DNA of 64,000 bases from Chalara sp. BL73 (taxonomy: Eukaryota > Ascomycota > Leotiomycetes > Helotiales): NCBI GenBank assembly GCA_918026815.1, contig CAKJVC010000006.1:868001-932000 (forward strand), given 5' to 3'. The translations under genes and the position numbers were made by a program. A model generated the notes under the pieces. That model did no database searches and was not told the origin of the DNA. It was given only the letters and a program-made list of their open reading frames with translations. Positions 1 to 11,615 of the stretch are shown here, one piece after another. Each line of letters opens with the position of its first letter. Position 1 is the stretch's first letter.

Positions 1-291
1 GAGTATCACCGACGCTTAAATTGCTGGACTTCTTTGCCTTTTTCTCATAGTATTTCTTTGCTAAGGCTGCCAGCTTTGCACTGTATTCTTTCTCGATGAT
101 GCTTCTCTCGTGATAGAATTGTTGGATATCTTCTAGCCATACTATACCATTCGAAACCCAGGAGTTGACTGTCTTGAATCCATCCTATATATCTTGTCAG
201 AGGCCATGCCTCAAGGAGGAATATGCTTGCGCATGCGCCGGCTTACCTTCAGCTCAAGGCCAAAGTTTGGAGCAATATCCACCTCAGCCAT
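1..291 (-). CDS. BZZ1: BZZ1-type F-BAR/SH3 actin regulator, 5' end only
   Basis: Partial gene running off the left edge. Read on the minus strand, a short first exon (291-247) encodes 15 residues starting MAEVDIAPNFG. A 62-nt intron (246-185, GTAAGC...ATATAG) follows, and exon 2 (184-1) continues in frame. The 76 visible residues are the start of an FCH/F-BAR domain: NSWVSNGIVWLEDIQQFYHE, then ERSIIEKEYSAKLAALAKKY and EKKAKKSSNLSVGDT. This phrase is characteristic of fungal Bzz1, a membrane-curving adaptor that works with the WASP/Las17 actin machinery at endocytic patches. The SH3 domains expected at the C-terminus lie outside the window. The start codon is chosen because it gives the usual short first exon and keeps the frame across the intron. 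The gene is divergent from DBP5. I am confident of the F-BAR family and fairly confident of BZZ1 rather than another F-BAR protein. Confidence 0.85.
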
Positions 292-878
292 TCTTACGTT
301 CACGCAATCCGTACATCAATATTGATATCACCTCCCGTACTCAAATGTCCGCAGATGCATGCTCTCAATTTCGGAAACGGAAACGTTCTAGAAAGAATCG
401 TCTTCAAGGCGCAGCAGAGAAGGAACCCCACCATTCACTGAAGTTCAGCAAGCGGGACGTGGAACCGATTCTTCCGCTCCGCTCTTGCCAAGCCAGAGAT
501 GTTAAGCCTTGAAATTAAGGTCTCTACCCCGCCAAACCTTCAAGGGCTCCCCTCCTTGAAATTTGAAGCTTTCCCCAATCAAGCTTATTCTTGAACACAA
601 TATTCTTTGAAGCTTCGGCTGTGCCTTTTCAAACCTAAATCAACCTACCTTTTACATCCTTCAGAACCCTTTCACATGTGCTCACCTTAGCCACCTGCAA
701 CAATTCATTGCAAACTACGTCGATCTAGCGCGTGTTGATTAGGCACCTCCCATCTCATCTCGATTTATCTTGAGTCCTCTCCAACACCGGAATCTTCAAT
801 ACGATCTTGGATCTATACGATTGGACGCTTTTACACCTTGCTTTGGAACCGAACTTCTGAAAATCTACGTCTGCCGAC
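292..878. promoter_or_regulatory. Divergent intergenic region between BZZ1 and DBP5
   Basis: 587 bp separating two outward-reading genes, so it must hold both promoters and 5' UTRs. The DBP5-proximal 250 bp is C/T-rich (for example 750-860), as is usual for leaders of highly expressed fungal genes. I see no convincing TATA box and no other gene. Small ORFs here look like chance. Confidence 0.55.
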
Positions 879-2618
879 ATGTCTGCATCCAAATCTCTGG
901 AAGAACGCATGTCGCAGCCACTAAACACTACAGCGAAGGTCGATAGCTCTTGGGCTGATGAAGTAGCTTCTCCAACTGGCGCAGCCCCTCCTGCAGCCCC
1001 TCTCCATGGGGATGCCGCAGCGATTTCTCAGGTTGATGGTGCTACCGAAGCACAAGAGGGCTCCGCATTACAGGATTCGGAGTTTGATGTTGAATTGAAG
1101 CTCGCGGACATGCAGATGGATCAGAACAACCCTCTCTTCTCTACTCAGAAGTTTGACGAACTCGGCATGTATGTAGTATCTATTCGTACCGTCCAAGAAT
1201 TTCTAACTGAGTATAGCAACGAGTATATCCTAAAGGGGTTGGTCTCTCTAGGTTACCAGAAACCCTCCAAGATTCAACAAAAGGCGCTCCCGCTTCTGCT
1301 TGCCGAACCTCCTCGAAACATGATTGCGCAATCCCAATCTGGTACAGGGAAGACTGCTGCGTTTGTCATCACGATACTTTCCAAGCTCGACTACACAAAG
1401 CCCCACTCGCCACAAGCTTTAATCCTCGCTCCCAGCCGAGAGCTAGCTCGTCAGATTGAAGGCGTCTTTAAAGCTATTGGACAATTTATTGAGGGTTTGA
1501 CTATTCAAGCTGCCGTCCCAGGTGCTGTATGTATATCTATTTGCTGATAACTTGCTCTGACACTCAATGACTAACTCTCATATCATAGGTTGAGAGGGGG
1601 GCAAAGGTTCAAGCAATGGTTGTTGTCGGTACTCCAGGTACTGCGATGGATCTCATTAAGCGAAGACAATTGGACCCTAGTGCGGTATACCGGATGTGCC
1701 TAGACGAAGCCGACAATATGCTAGATCAGCAGGGTCTTGGTGAACAGTGCATGCGTACAAAACAGTGCGTCTCCTCTATATTCTCCTACTTTCGTCTACT
1801 AATAAATTATAGGATGCTCCCACGTTTGCAACAGATCCTCCTTTTCTCTGCGACCTTTCCCGATGGAGTCGTCCGCTATGCCCAACAATTCTCGCCAAAT
1901 GCCAACGAAATACGTCTAGCACGCAACAATCTTACCGTCTCTGGCATCAAGCAGATGTTCATGGATTGCTCAAATGGTGAGGATGGAAAGTTCCAGGCCC
2001 TCGTCAATCTCTACACCCTTCTTACAGTTGGGTCGTCAATCATATTTGTCAAGGTACGTTATATATACGTTTCAGCCGCTCTGGATTAACTTCTTGATTA
2101 GACACGAGAGACAGCATCAGGTATTGCTGCAGCCCTCAACGCCGCGAACCACAAGGTTGTGGCTATACATGGTGCTTTTGATGGCAACGAGAGAGATTCT
2201 ATCTTGGAAGACTTTCGCAGCGGCAAATCTAAGATCCTAATCACAACAAACGTCCTTGCTCGTGGTATTGATGTACAATCAGTCACCATGGTCATCAACT
2301 ATGATATCCCAACCATGGGTCGCGACAATCGACCAGACCCCGAGACCTACCTTCATCGTATTGGTCGCACCGGTAGATTTGGTCGCGTTGGCGTCAGTAT
2401 TAGCTTCGTTTTTGATCGTCACAGCTATCAAGCACTGAAGTCTATTACAGACCACTTCGGTATGCCAAACCCCTGCTTACTTTGTACCTCTTGGCTGACA
2501 TTTGTGACTATCAGGTATTGATCTGCAACCCTTGAATCCAAATGATATGGATGCGAATGAGAAGACCATTCAGCAAATCATCAAGTCTAGCCGTGCTGGA
2601 ACTAACTTCAAGACATAG
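879..2618 (+). CDS. DBP5: DEAD-box ATP-dependent RNA helicase Dbp5 (mRNA export)
   Basis: Six exons: 879-1168, 1217-1526, 1589-1764, 1813-2053, 2102-2459, 2515-2618. Together they give 492 residues, the normal Dbp5 length. Dbp5 remodels mRNPs at the cytoplasmic face of the nuclear pore, working with Gle1, IP6 and Nup159. Visible motifs are motif [11 protein letters not shown] (134-143, Lys142), Ia APSRELARQ, Ib GTPGT, motif II DEAD (239-242), motif III SAT (271-273), motif [11 protein letters not shown] and motif [13 protein letters not shown] (from 424). The N-terminus is a variable acidic leader followed by [15 protein letters not shown], typical of Dbp5. The C-terminus ends [13 protein letters not shown]. 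Three of the five introns are exactly 48 nt. Two of these (1169-1216 and 1765-1812) contain no stop, so an unspliced reading looks falsely continuous. Splice signals are GTATGT, GTGCGT or GTACGT with CTAAC/CTACTAAT branch sites. The gene appears intact. Confidence 0.95.
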
Positions 2619-3754
2619 ACTCTTTGAAAAACTTGCATGGTGAAGCGTTGATGGGGGAAGGTTTAGCCATAAAACAGGCGTTATTATTGCTTCTAGATCT
2701 AGGGATCCACACGTGCCGTTAGGGAAAAGCCGTATTGCGCGTATATGATGAATGAATTAATGGAGTTCAAACAATTTTCCACACATTTCTAACAGCTACC
2801 AGGGTGCATTTACACGTGACTCATACCCGCTCCGCCCCGATCTCAGCCACCAGATGTGTGGCTTCACGAGAAAGGCAATATGTGATTGGTGTTCCTGCAG
2901 GAATGACGCCGCAGGGACTGTTATAACATTGGCATAGCATGGGTGAACTGGAACAGTTGGTTAGTGCCTCACACGTGATCAATCTTTCTTCTAGCCGCCC
3001 AAAATAGGCGCAGAGTCTACGGACCAACCAATTGGGTTGACACCCCACCCATAAATAACTTCGAAACGACATCATCTCTACACAGCGCCTACCGACCTGC
3101 ATACATGTATCTTTCTTTAACCGTCGTCAGCATGTTCTGGCCAGAGAAAATAGCACTTGATGCTTTGGACTAGCTTCCGATTCGTGAGTGCAGAATATTG
3201 ACGCTGAGAATAGCCCCCATACAGCCATGAATGAGCATGAGCACCATCCACTGGTGTTGTGCGGAGCGTCAATAACAATTCAAGATGTCCTACCCATCTT
3301 AACTTTGTAACTGCTTTCTACCTTTTCTCTCTTGTCTCGCGTTTCAGTCTTCATCTTTTGATTATCCTCTTCCATTATTTTCCTTTGCAGTATTTCCTAT
3401 CCAATTTTCCCTCTCTTCTATCGCCGACGACCCGGATTATAGAACTTCATTGTGGATGGCCCTTTCTTGAATATTATCGCAATAGACTTTTAATTATGTT
3501 TGAGACGCTGGTCGCCTCTGATATTGTACAATTACGTTCATCAAGGTTAGCAGCACATCTTTTCAATTTGGATACAAACAGCTTGTTGTTGGTGGCTATG
3601 GCAAAGCCGCGCGGTGATGGGTCTGCATTGGGACACAGCAATATGGCCAACACCAGTGTGGCCATGATGGCTGTGAGAGCAACTGCTCTAAAACTCCTCA
3701 GGCTCCGCTCGGTACAACAATACGTGAATATGCTAACATTTCTCTCTAGTTTCG
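2619..3754. other. Intergenic region, DBP5 3' end to CFEM gene promoter
   Basis: About 1.1 kb with no gene I can support. It contains the DBP5 3' UTR, two CACGTG-type E-box cores (near 2813 and 2971), and a pyrimidine-rich stretch (about 3300-3440) that probably belongs to the leader of the downstream CFEM gene. A 240-codon ORF beginning at 3259 runs into the CFEM exon in a different frame and is treated as a shadow. Confidence 0.5.
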
Positions 3755-6539
3755 ATGAGGATGAGCATCTCATGTCTTCCGACTATACTCTTTCGTCTTC
3801 TTCTAATAGTTCAATTCGCATATACAACACTCGCAGACGACTCCTTTTCCTTAAACACCGAACTCAAGAACTTTATTCCAGCTTGCGCTCAAGCATGCTT
3901 CGTTTCGTTCCTAGAAAACAACTTTCCTACCAGTGTGTGCACAACAGATCCGACGCTAGACTGTCTTTGCTCGACCGGTAGCAAAAGTGGCTTCACGATC
4001 GGGGAGGCGGCTATACAATGTATAATATCTGAAATTAATGTTGGGTCCTGTCGAGGGAATGATGCTGAGGGTATGAGAAGCCGTGCTTTTGAGAATTCAT
4101 GACTGATATGATATAGATACGGTTATTACCGATGCCCTTACAATGTGTAATGGGAAGGAGAATGCATTACCTAATACGCACAAGACGATAACCGCGACAT
4201 TATTTGTCCCTACCTCGTCAGGGGGTCACTTTGCCTGCAGCAACAACAAGGTCATTGACTTTATCAACGAGCACCCGCTCCACCACAACGAGAAATAGTA
4301 GTAGTAGCAGTAGCAGTAGTAGCAGCACAACTGGAATAAGCTCAATAATCACTGCGCCACCTACTCTACTGACCTCGCCTGGAGCATCCCAGACCACCGA
4401 CAGCAGCAGTCAAACACCTGTCCAAGCTTTACCTGACACCTCAGCTGCAAACCGATCTTTAACGACACCGCAAATCGCAGGCATTACCGCCGCAGCTGTT
4501 GGAGGAGCAGCGATCATAGTAGGATTGATCATATTGTGTGCATGCTTAAGACGTCGCCGTCAACGCCAGAGAGATAGTGACATGATCCCATTCCAGTCAG
4601 ATCCAACAATGTCAAAATTTGGACTTGGAATTCGGCCTCCAGGGCCGTTTCGTGGAATGAGCGAATTCTCAAAATCGAAGTCATCCAACTTTGAAGCACC
4701 GAATGGAACATGGAAGAAGGTTGCGCCACCAGTTCCTCCTCGCTTAGACACCTCAGATCCGTATATGTTCTCACGGAGAAGTATCCGTCCTGATACCATC
4801 GGTTTGGCAATCTCTCCAGACAGACAAATACCTGCTCGAGAGAATAGAACATCTAGGCTACTACCCGAGAGACCAGCATTAACTTTGAATACGGGACAGG
4901 CGTCAGAGCTTCCTGGCAGTGGATCGAAACCATATCTTCCAATATATGCGCAAATGAGTAGATTGCAAAGACAAAGCAGTGCAACTCAGTTTGAAGAAGA
5001 TGATGAGGATAACAATCCCTACACAGATGAAAGCTTTGGTCGACGATCAGGAGACCGTATTCTTGGACCTCCACAAGCTCCACCACAAGCTCAGATGCCC
5101 ACGATCAAGATGGTTCCACCAGAAAGTGTACCACCAGAATTTTTCGTTACTTCCAACTATCCGACAAATTTAAATCCACCACCGCCAGCTGCACTGAATA
5201 GAGATAGCAACGCACCGATGCCAGCGTATGTTAATAAGATTCCAACGTCACAATACTCGACAGCTCCCCTCGCTGTAGGCAGAGGCGTCGGTTCTTTCTC
5301 CCGTCCTAGGCCCACAGCACCTGGGGAACTTCAAGTACCAGGCCACACGTCCTCTCAAACAGCTACCGCTCGTTCCATTCTACCACCAGGATCATCTATA
5401 TATTCCTCCGCCTCCAACACAACCTTTGAATCTGGACCTAACACCTCCACATCCGCGCGCCTTTCCCACTCAGCTACCCTCCTCCGATTCGAACCTCCAT
5501 AGGCCCTAAACGTAAATCACTAAAACAAGACCGTGCATCCACCGGCTCCGTTGATTCGTGGGAGCAAGATAATTCACCGACAAAAGAGAACAGAGGAACA
5601 ATAATGCTCGATCTCTCCCCCGTCGCTGAGTCTCCTTCTTCACCCCAAACCGGCATTTCCCCAGTCTCATACCCCAAAATTCCGCCGCGAAGCCCCATGA
5701 ATCAGATGCCACCGAGCATACGCATGGTTCCACCACCAGCACAGCCTGATTTCGCGAGTGTGTTCTCTAGTGGACGGGCTGGCGCGCGTCAAAACCAGGC
5801 TGATAAAATGGGAAGTCAAAATGAGATAAAGCCATGGCAAGCTGCCGAAATGGAGGCTGCCAGGCGGCGAAGGATGTCCCAGGCTCAAGCCCAAGAAGCT
5901 CAAGCTAGACAAGCAGAGGCTCGTGCCAGAGCTCAGCAGCAGGCACGAGGGCAACAAGTAAATTGGACCTCGCAGCAACAAATCACGCCTACGAAGCCTC
6001 TACAGGTAAGGCCAAAACTCGGCTCACCATTCCAACCACGCACCGAGTTATCACAGACTCTCCCTACACAAGCACAACCACGTACTTATTCGCCTCCATC
6101 CCAAGCGCAGTCCAAGCCTTTGTCTCAACAAAAAGCATACATCGCACCCTCTGCACATTTCAACAATTCGCCCACTCCCCTACATCTCCAACCTCAGCAC
6201 GCCCGCAAGAATAGCAACTCGGGCTCCATCGCCTCGCAAAACAGCACAAACTCTTCGCTACTAGCGAAAAGACTGGGGGCCGAGAGAGCGGCAGCGTTGC
6301 AATTACACACACCACAAGAGAGGGGAGGTAGCGGAGGAAATAACAAAACGTGGCGAGTTTTGGGGCGAGACGAGAAGGAACGTGCGAAGGATGCGGGATG
6401 GAGGCCACAGCTTGCAAATGGGGGAGACAGGGAAATGGATGGAGATCAAGGAACCGGCGGTTTGCCACGGACGCCCGGTTGGGTGCCGAAGCTGACCCCG
6501 ACTAGGAGGGGGAACGAGTTGTTTTTGAGCGTTGCGTAG
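3755..6539 (+). CDS. CFEM-domain membrane protein with long disordered cytoplasmic tail (reading frame needs checking)
   Basis: The protein starts with a signal peptide (about 1-27) and an eight-cysteine CFEM domain (Cys44, 48, 62, 70, 72, 89, 99, 116), including the Asp of the LDCLC motif that contacts haem in characterised CFEM proteins. A Ser/Thr-rich stalk, one transmembrane helix (about 4477-4545, GITAAAVGGAAIIVGLIILC) and an RRRRQRQR stop-transfer segment follow. The long tail is rich in Pro, Ser and Gln. A 46-nt intron (4071-4116) splits the CFEM domain. Two frame breaks remain. After VPTSS the frame shifts by one at a GGGGG run (4221-4225). Near 5474-5500 the frame moves again before RTSIGPKRKS. 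The second break could be an intron (GTATGT at 5226, CTAAC near 5437, CACTCAG ending 5473, phases matching). The first is more likely an indel, because the only in-frame intron solution removes Cys116. The C-terminus TPGWVPKLTPTRRG...LFLSVA looks intact. The likely role is surface sensing or haem/iron binding; the function is inferred. Confidence 0.7.
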
Positions 6540-7378
6540 AATTTCTCTTTCTTTAACCCTTTTCCTTTTATCATCTTTCTTTTAATTCAGGACTTGAGGA
6601 GGAGAGTGACGGGGCATCAATGGCGTTTGAAGCATGCATGGAGTTTATGCTGTTATTTGATGAGAGGGTTTCTTTGTGCTACTTGCATGACACGGCGTTA
6701 AGAGCCTCTTACTTAAGATGTACAATATAGCAGAGTTGAGGTAGCGAAAAGCAATATACCAATTTCTTTAAAACATTCGTTCAGACTTTGCGTAAGTTAA
6801 AATGAAGAGCAACGATGTAAGAGTTGGGATATTCTCTCACCCTAGTCACACCGTGTAGTGTTCGTTGGTAGCGGGCTTTCCAACAGCGTTATTCATATCT
6901 GTCAGCGCACTATAGCCGTCTACCAATTCTTCAGAGCGACCTTGATGGGTTTAGACATCTTGGCGTACCATGATGTTGGGAACGAACACGCAAATGTGTG
7001 GTAGAAAGCTACACCGTCCATTCCATTTACAGCAAGCCTAGTGTTCGCTTCCTCGCAAATAGCAACATGTCCTGATACGAGCTATGCCGAGTTAAGCCTT
7101 GCCTCACTACATACTCATCGGCGCATGGGGAAGAGAACGCAGCAACGGCATATGCATGCATGCCCTAAACCTACTAAGCCTTGCTGTTGTGGTAATGGGG
7201 CACGGTGAGCCGGGATCCTGCTTCTGTGTAACAAGAATATGAACTAGACAATCCAACACGAGATGACTCAGAGTAGAGTGACATGAGGGAACGGCAGACC
7301 CCACGACGCATATAAGGATAGTGTTTCTTCTCTTACATTTGCTCGATAAGCACTGCCAGAATCATCGAGACTGATGAT
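6540..7378. other. Intergenic region downstream of the CFEM gene
   Basis: 840 bp holding the CFEM 3' UTR (T-rich at 6541-6590) and unassigned sequence. No coding sequence, repeat or RNA gene is recognisable. Confidence 0.5.
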
Positions 7379-8347
7379 TTAAACCATGAACGAAGCAAAT
7401 CCACGTCTGATTACGGCCAATTGAAATATCTTGAGTTCAGCAATGATTGTTACCATTTGAGCAAGAAGCAGCAGCAAATCTACCTCAGCAGAGTAGTAGG
7501 CACGATCCCGATAACACAGTCGCGCATAGCCTAGAAATTCTAGTATTTTAAGATTATTGTCCAAAACCATGGCTAGATAGAGCTAAGCCAGATCCGAGAA
7601 TTGAGAGTCTGCCGGGCGTCCAACTGGATGGTGATTATGATCGACAGTGTCTGTGTTCCAACGAATATACCAGAGTTTCTGGCTGAAAGCAACCCTCCTC
7701 GCTCTGATGGTACGTTTTGTGCATAGATACACTGCACGAATTCTAACTTCTCTCAAATGAAAAGAGGCATTATTCATTGCAGCGGAGGACCTTTGGATTC
7801 AGGAATGGGAGAACTGCTACTCCGCCGCAAAGCGAATCGAGCAAATGCTGACGCTGCTAGATTTGAGCTCAGAGATGTCTCGAAGGACGCATGATCAGGG
7901 TCAATGTGAGCATCTGGTGATACAGCATGAAGTGGAGTTGCTAGTTCAACAAGGTTTGGACGATCGAGGTGAATATGAGCAACTATGAAATCATTGGTAG
8001 CCAATGTCAAAACCTGAGGATATAGGACCATCATCGTGGAGAGAATGAGTTAACGATGAAGCGTAGCGAGAAAGAGGGTTTATACGTGCAGAGTCGGGGT
8101 TGTTCTTAATCGGAGTTTCAAGAATGCCGGATTCCTCACCAGGTCGATGAAGAGGAAGATGTTCCTGTTCTTGTGTTCGAGAAAACTCTTGGCGTCTTGA
8201 TCTGATCATTCGTGAACGCGATAAGACTCCCCTAACAGTCGAGGACAGCGCTTGGAATTCCTTGCGAGACCATCCCCAGTCCTTGGATACATTGTTTGGA
8301 GATACATTATTTGGAGTACGTTGATTGGTACTCTGAAGCAATATCAC
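7379..8347 (-). pseudogene. Probable 3' part of a decayed unidentified gene
   Basis: On the minus strand this stretch has successive short open segments in different frames with protein-like composition: NDFIVAHIHLDRPNLVELAT (about 7950), SSSSPIPESKGP (about 7785), AFSQKLWYIRWNTDTVDHNH (about 7680) and MVLDNNLKILEFLGYARLCY (about 7560). They are separated by stops and frame changes. They lie immediately downstream of, and on the same strand as, the clearer relic at 8406-9310, so I treat them as its continuation. No family is recognised. The open segments could also be chance. Confidence 0.3.
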
Positions 8348-8405
8348 CTCAGAAGCTAATGGTTATTCAGAGGGAAACGAAAAAGTGCGACTAGAGTGCT
8401 CAATC

Positions 8406-9310
8406 ATAGGACGATGTATTTTCAGGAACCTGGTGGGGAAAGGAGAATAGGCGTGGCTCATGTGCCTCTGACTTGGTAATCTTTTCTACTTCACGAGCCT
8501 GATCTTCGGTATAAGTTGACGGAGGCAGATTCTGGTAGAACTTTGCCGTACGGCCGAGGCCAACACGTGATCTATCCCAATTGGCATCCCTGACTTGGAT
8601 TTAGGAGTGGTCTGAGGTGGCTGGTCACGGGCGATATGCTGAGGACGATACCAATCGGTTTCCTACGTGGCATCAAAATCTTCATCTTCTAAACAGTATT
8701 TTGGCAGGACATACCGCACGCCTCTTTCGGCTGGGGAATCACCATAAGGATAGCAAGCATTTGGACGGTAATAATCGTCTCGTGATGTTCTAGAGGTGAC
8801 AGTGGTTGTGATAGGAGAGAGCGGTGAATTGCTGGGGCGGTAACTGTTGTAAGTCGTGAAATCAGAACTCAAGTAGGTCTAACGAAATGACTCAGGGATA
8901 TTTTTGTCATGTGTAAAGAGGTCCCACTGTGGCATTCTTTTCTTAGGTTTGTGTGACCTTTCCACGGATATTGTTGCAGCAACTTCATCGAAGCAGCTTT
9001 GCTACTGATCCGCCTTTGGTCTGGGATACCTACTCGGTGTCGGCGTGATGGGGGTATCACCAACGCCATAGGGACGGCTCTCCTATTGAGTTCTTGATTC
9101 GCTTTCAACGAGATTCCTAGGTAGAGGGGCGCGACGCCTGTTGACTTTTGAGACGCGTTTGTCTAAGGAGGTGGACCGGATGTTTCGATCAATGGTGATG
9201 GCTGGGTCGAGATGGCTCAAATGCGGCGCTCGCCGAGTACCTTTCTGTGGCGGGGTTACTACTGAATTCTCTTGCCTAGCAAACCATCATTTGGACGCTC
9301 CTTCGTCATC
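8406..9310 (-). pseudogene. Decayed gene of unknown family with nonsense codons
   Basis: Reading the minus strand from about 9310 to 8600 in one frame gives roughly 240 codons of coherent protein-like sequence. It includes VVTPPQKGTRRAPHLSHLDP, DRNIRSTSLDKRVSKVNRRR, KKRMPQWDLFTHDKNIPESF and YYRPNACYPYGDSPAERG. The frame is interrupted by at least five stops: TGA about 9288, TAG about 9082, TAG about 9008, TAG about 8880 and TAG about 8664. A frame change near 8590 is followed by DANWDRSRVGLGRTAKFYQN and LPPSTYTEDQAREVEKITKS. The TAG stops fit CAG-to-TAG changes, that is C-to-T at CpA. The protein would be basic, Pro/Arg-rich and largely disordered. I do not recognise the family. It lies about 1 kb outside the retrotransposon block. 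Confidence 0.5.
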
Positions 9311-10280
9311 TTTTGAGCTCTTCGGTCAGCATCCCTATATATCCTGCATACAAGTGCTTGATTAGTGGTTCGATATCCTGCTCGGTGAGCAAACGAGGTA
9401 TCTGCCCCCCTCTTGCTTTTTGTCTTTACTATTGTCAAAGACCACGAAAAGTGTTTCGATGGTTTGATCAAATACTGCAACTAGAATAGCTCTGACTGAA
9501 GCTGAAAATCTGGTGCAGATATCACAAGGCAGACGTGATGGTTTCAATGTCGTGGTTGTGATCAAGAATGAACCCCGGCTACAATAACCTTGTTTGCTTT
9601 GTGACTTGGCATCGGTACAACCTCCTTCCCTGCCAAGTAAGAGCCGCGATCTCCATGTCTTCAGACATGTCAACGAAACATTGATCATATATAGGCCCAG
9701 CAGTTCGAAAACCATCGCTGTGCAGCCCATGATCTTCCAAACTCTAGTTAAATATTCGTCAAAAATACACGAGAATGTTTCTCAATCACGTGTAATCTCA
9801 GCTGACTTACGCGAGTCTTCTTTCTAGTGTTGACTGTTTACTTCGGTCTCCTCCACAAATGGCAAAATTACCACAAATATATCCAAAATCATATTTCAGT
9901 AGCTTCGTGCATCTAGTCGACCGTTGACTCTCCCAGGATTCTTGCAGGTTGATCGCCGGAGCCTCAACTACCACTAGGCTATTTCCGCCGGACCACAGTC
10001 TCATTGCATGTCAACTGATAAAAAACTCCCCAAGGTGTATGCACAAGTGGGGGACGTCTCAGGCTCCGGCATACACACCAAAACCTAGGATGCAGTCAAG
10101 AAAGGGAGCAAGGATTATGATGCAAGATCGCTCAGCCTTACCATACAAGATATGCACCATAAGCATTAAGCTCTGCTTTCATTCCAAAGACCATCAGACT
10201 CTCGAATACGATCCAATCAGTCCCCAAACGTCTTACAATGTTTATAAATGTCAGTAGTCCTAGGATAAAGTACTATTCAA
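9311..10280. other. Intergenic region leading into the AT-rich block
   Basis: Normal base composition up to about 10.28 kb, then a sharp fall in GC. A 122-codon minus-strand ORF (9730-9362) has some protein-like stretches but no recognisable motif. It could be the 5' part of the 8.4-9.3 kb relic. Nothing else is supported. Confidence 0.4.
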
Positions 10281-11050
10281 GAGCAGGAAAGTTTTCCTTC
10301 GCATGCAGCAATTGCAATGTTTTTGCATATTTTTTATTAAACAACGTATAATTACAAGAATTACATTTATAAACAGTATCGATAATTTTAATTCCGGAAA
10401 CGCAAACAACGCAAATTGATTAGCAAATAAACAAATTAAATCATAACTAGATTTTAAATCGGAAATATTAAGCGATACAAGCAATTGCAACAATTCGATT
10501 TTTTTGTTTTTTGTTGATTATTAATAGACTGAAAATGATCGGTAGCAAAATGAGATTCGATATTAGATTTGCTAATAGCTATATTGCAAATCGAACAAAG
10601 CAATAATTTAAAATCAATATAGTACGATAAAAATCAAAAACAGAATCATGATTAAAAACAGTTTTTCGCGAAACGCCTGAAACTCCTGATAATTTGTAAA
10701 TAAAGCCAGTTTTTTTTAATAGTTTTGTAAAGTTTTAATTTTTTAGAATGATTTTTATTATTACAATCAACTTTGATCAAAATAATATTAATATATGCTT
10801 AAAAATATTGAATGGTTTTGTAAATAGTTGTATTAGTATGCAATGTTGTAAAGTAAACAAAATCAAAAAATCTAAGCAAAATCAACAATTCAACAAAAGT
10901 TGGTTGCTATAGAAACGATTAGTTCGGCTAATTTTTTAACCGACAATACTAACAACAACAATCAAAAACAACAAAACAACAAAACGATCAAAAACAAAAA
11001 CAAAAACAAAACTATAATAAATTGAAATAAACTAACGACAGTAAGCGCAT

Positions 11051-11300
11051 TGTATTAGAAAATACAATACGCTTCCTCGAGAATTATTTTCGATAACAAT
11101 GAGTTCAACGTTATTCACATTCAACTATTGATCACGATTATATGTTCTCGAGGAGGCGTAACGGTTATTTAATAAACTCCGCGCTTTTAAAACAATCGAA
11201 TTAAAGATTATTGCCCCTGTTTCCCTATAAAGGGTTCTCAATATTGTAGCAGTAGTTCTATAATTGAATACTAAACGAGAGGCCACAAATCAGTCGAACA
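11051..11300. repeat. Possible solo LTR relic
   Basis: A 250-bp stretch starting TGTATTAGAAAATAC and ending CAGTCGAACA. It contains TCGAGGAGGCGTAACGG, a TATAAAG box (about 11226-11232) and moderately higher GC than its surroundings. The TGT...ACA termini and internal promoter-like box suggest an LTR of copia type. I find no target-site duplication, so the boundaries are tentative. Confidence 0.35.
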
Positions 11301-11615
11301 AAAGTTTGATGCTTAATTGTTTTAATATATAACGTTTTGTTGATTTTGATTTTAATTGGTTGGAAAAAATAAGCTTAAATAAACGAACAACGCTATGGCC
11401 TATTTTACCCCAACAAAAATTTACAAAAAAAATCGGTTGTTTTAATATAAAGCTATTAAACTACTAATATGATTTTTATAAATCTTGATTTTTATTATTA
11501 CGCTAATTAAAAGCTATCGATTAAGCTAGTATAAAGCTTATTACGTATTTTAGAAAAAGAGTTATTGTTAATTTTGTTATAAGTAATTTATGCAAGCGAA
11601 TTAAGCAAATCGCAA

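Noticed and set aside
3259..3981. 240-codon ORF upstream of and overlapping the CFEM exon
   Set aside because: It overlaps the signal peptide and CFEM domain in another frame, has low-complexity composition from a pyrimidine-rich leader, and lacks any motif.
4147..4240. Intron GTAATG...TGCAG as a fix for the CFEM frame
   Set aside because: It restores the frame but splits the TGT codon of the eighth CFEM cysteine and removes the conserved LPNTHKTITATL segment, so a one-base indel is preferred.
9362..9730. 122-codon minus-strand ORF
   Set aside because: No recognisable motif and no clear splice link to the relic at 8.4-9.3 kb. It was kept only as a remark in the intergenic entry.
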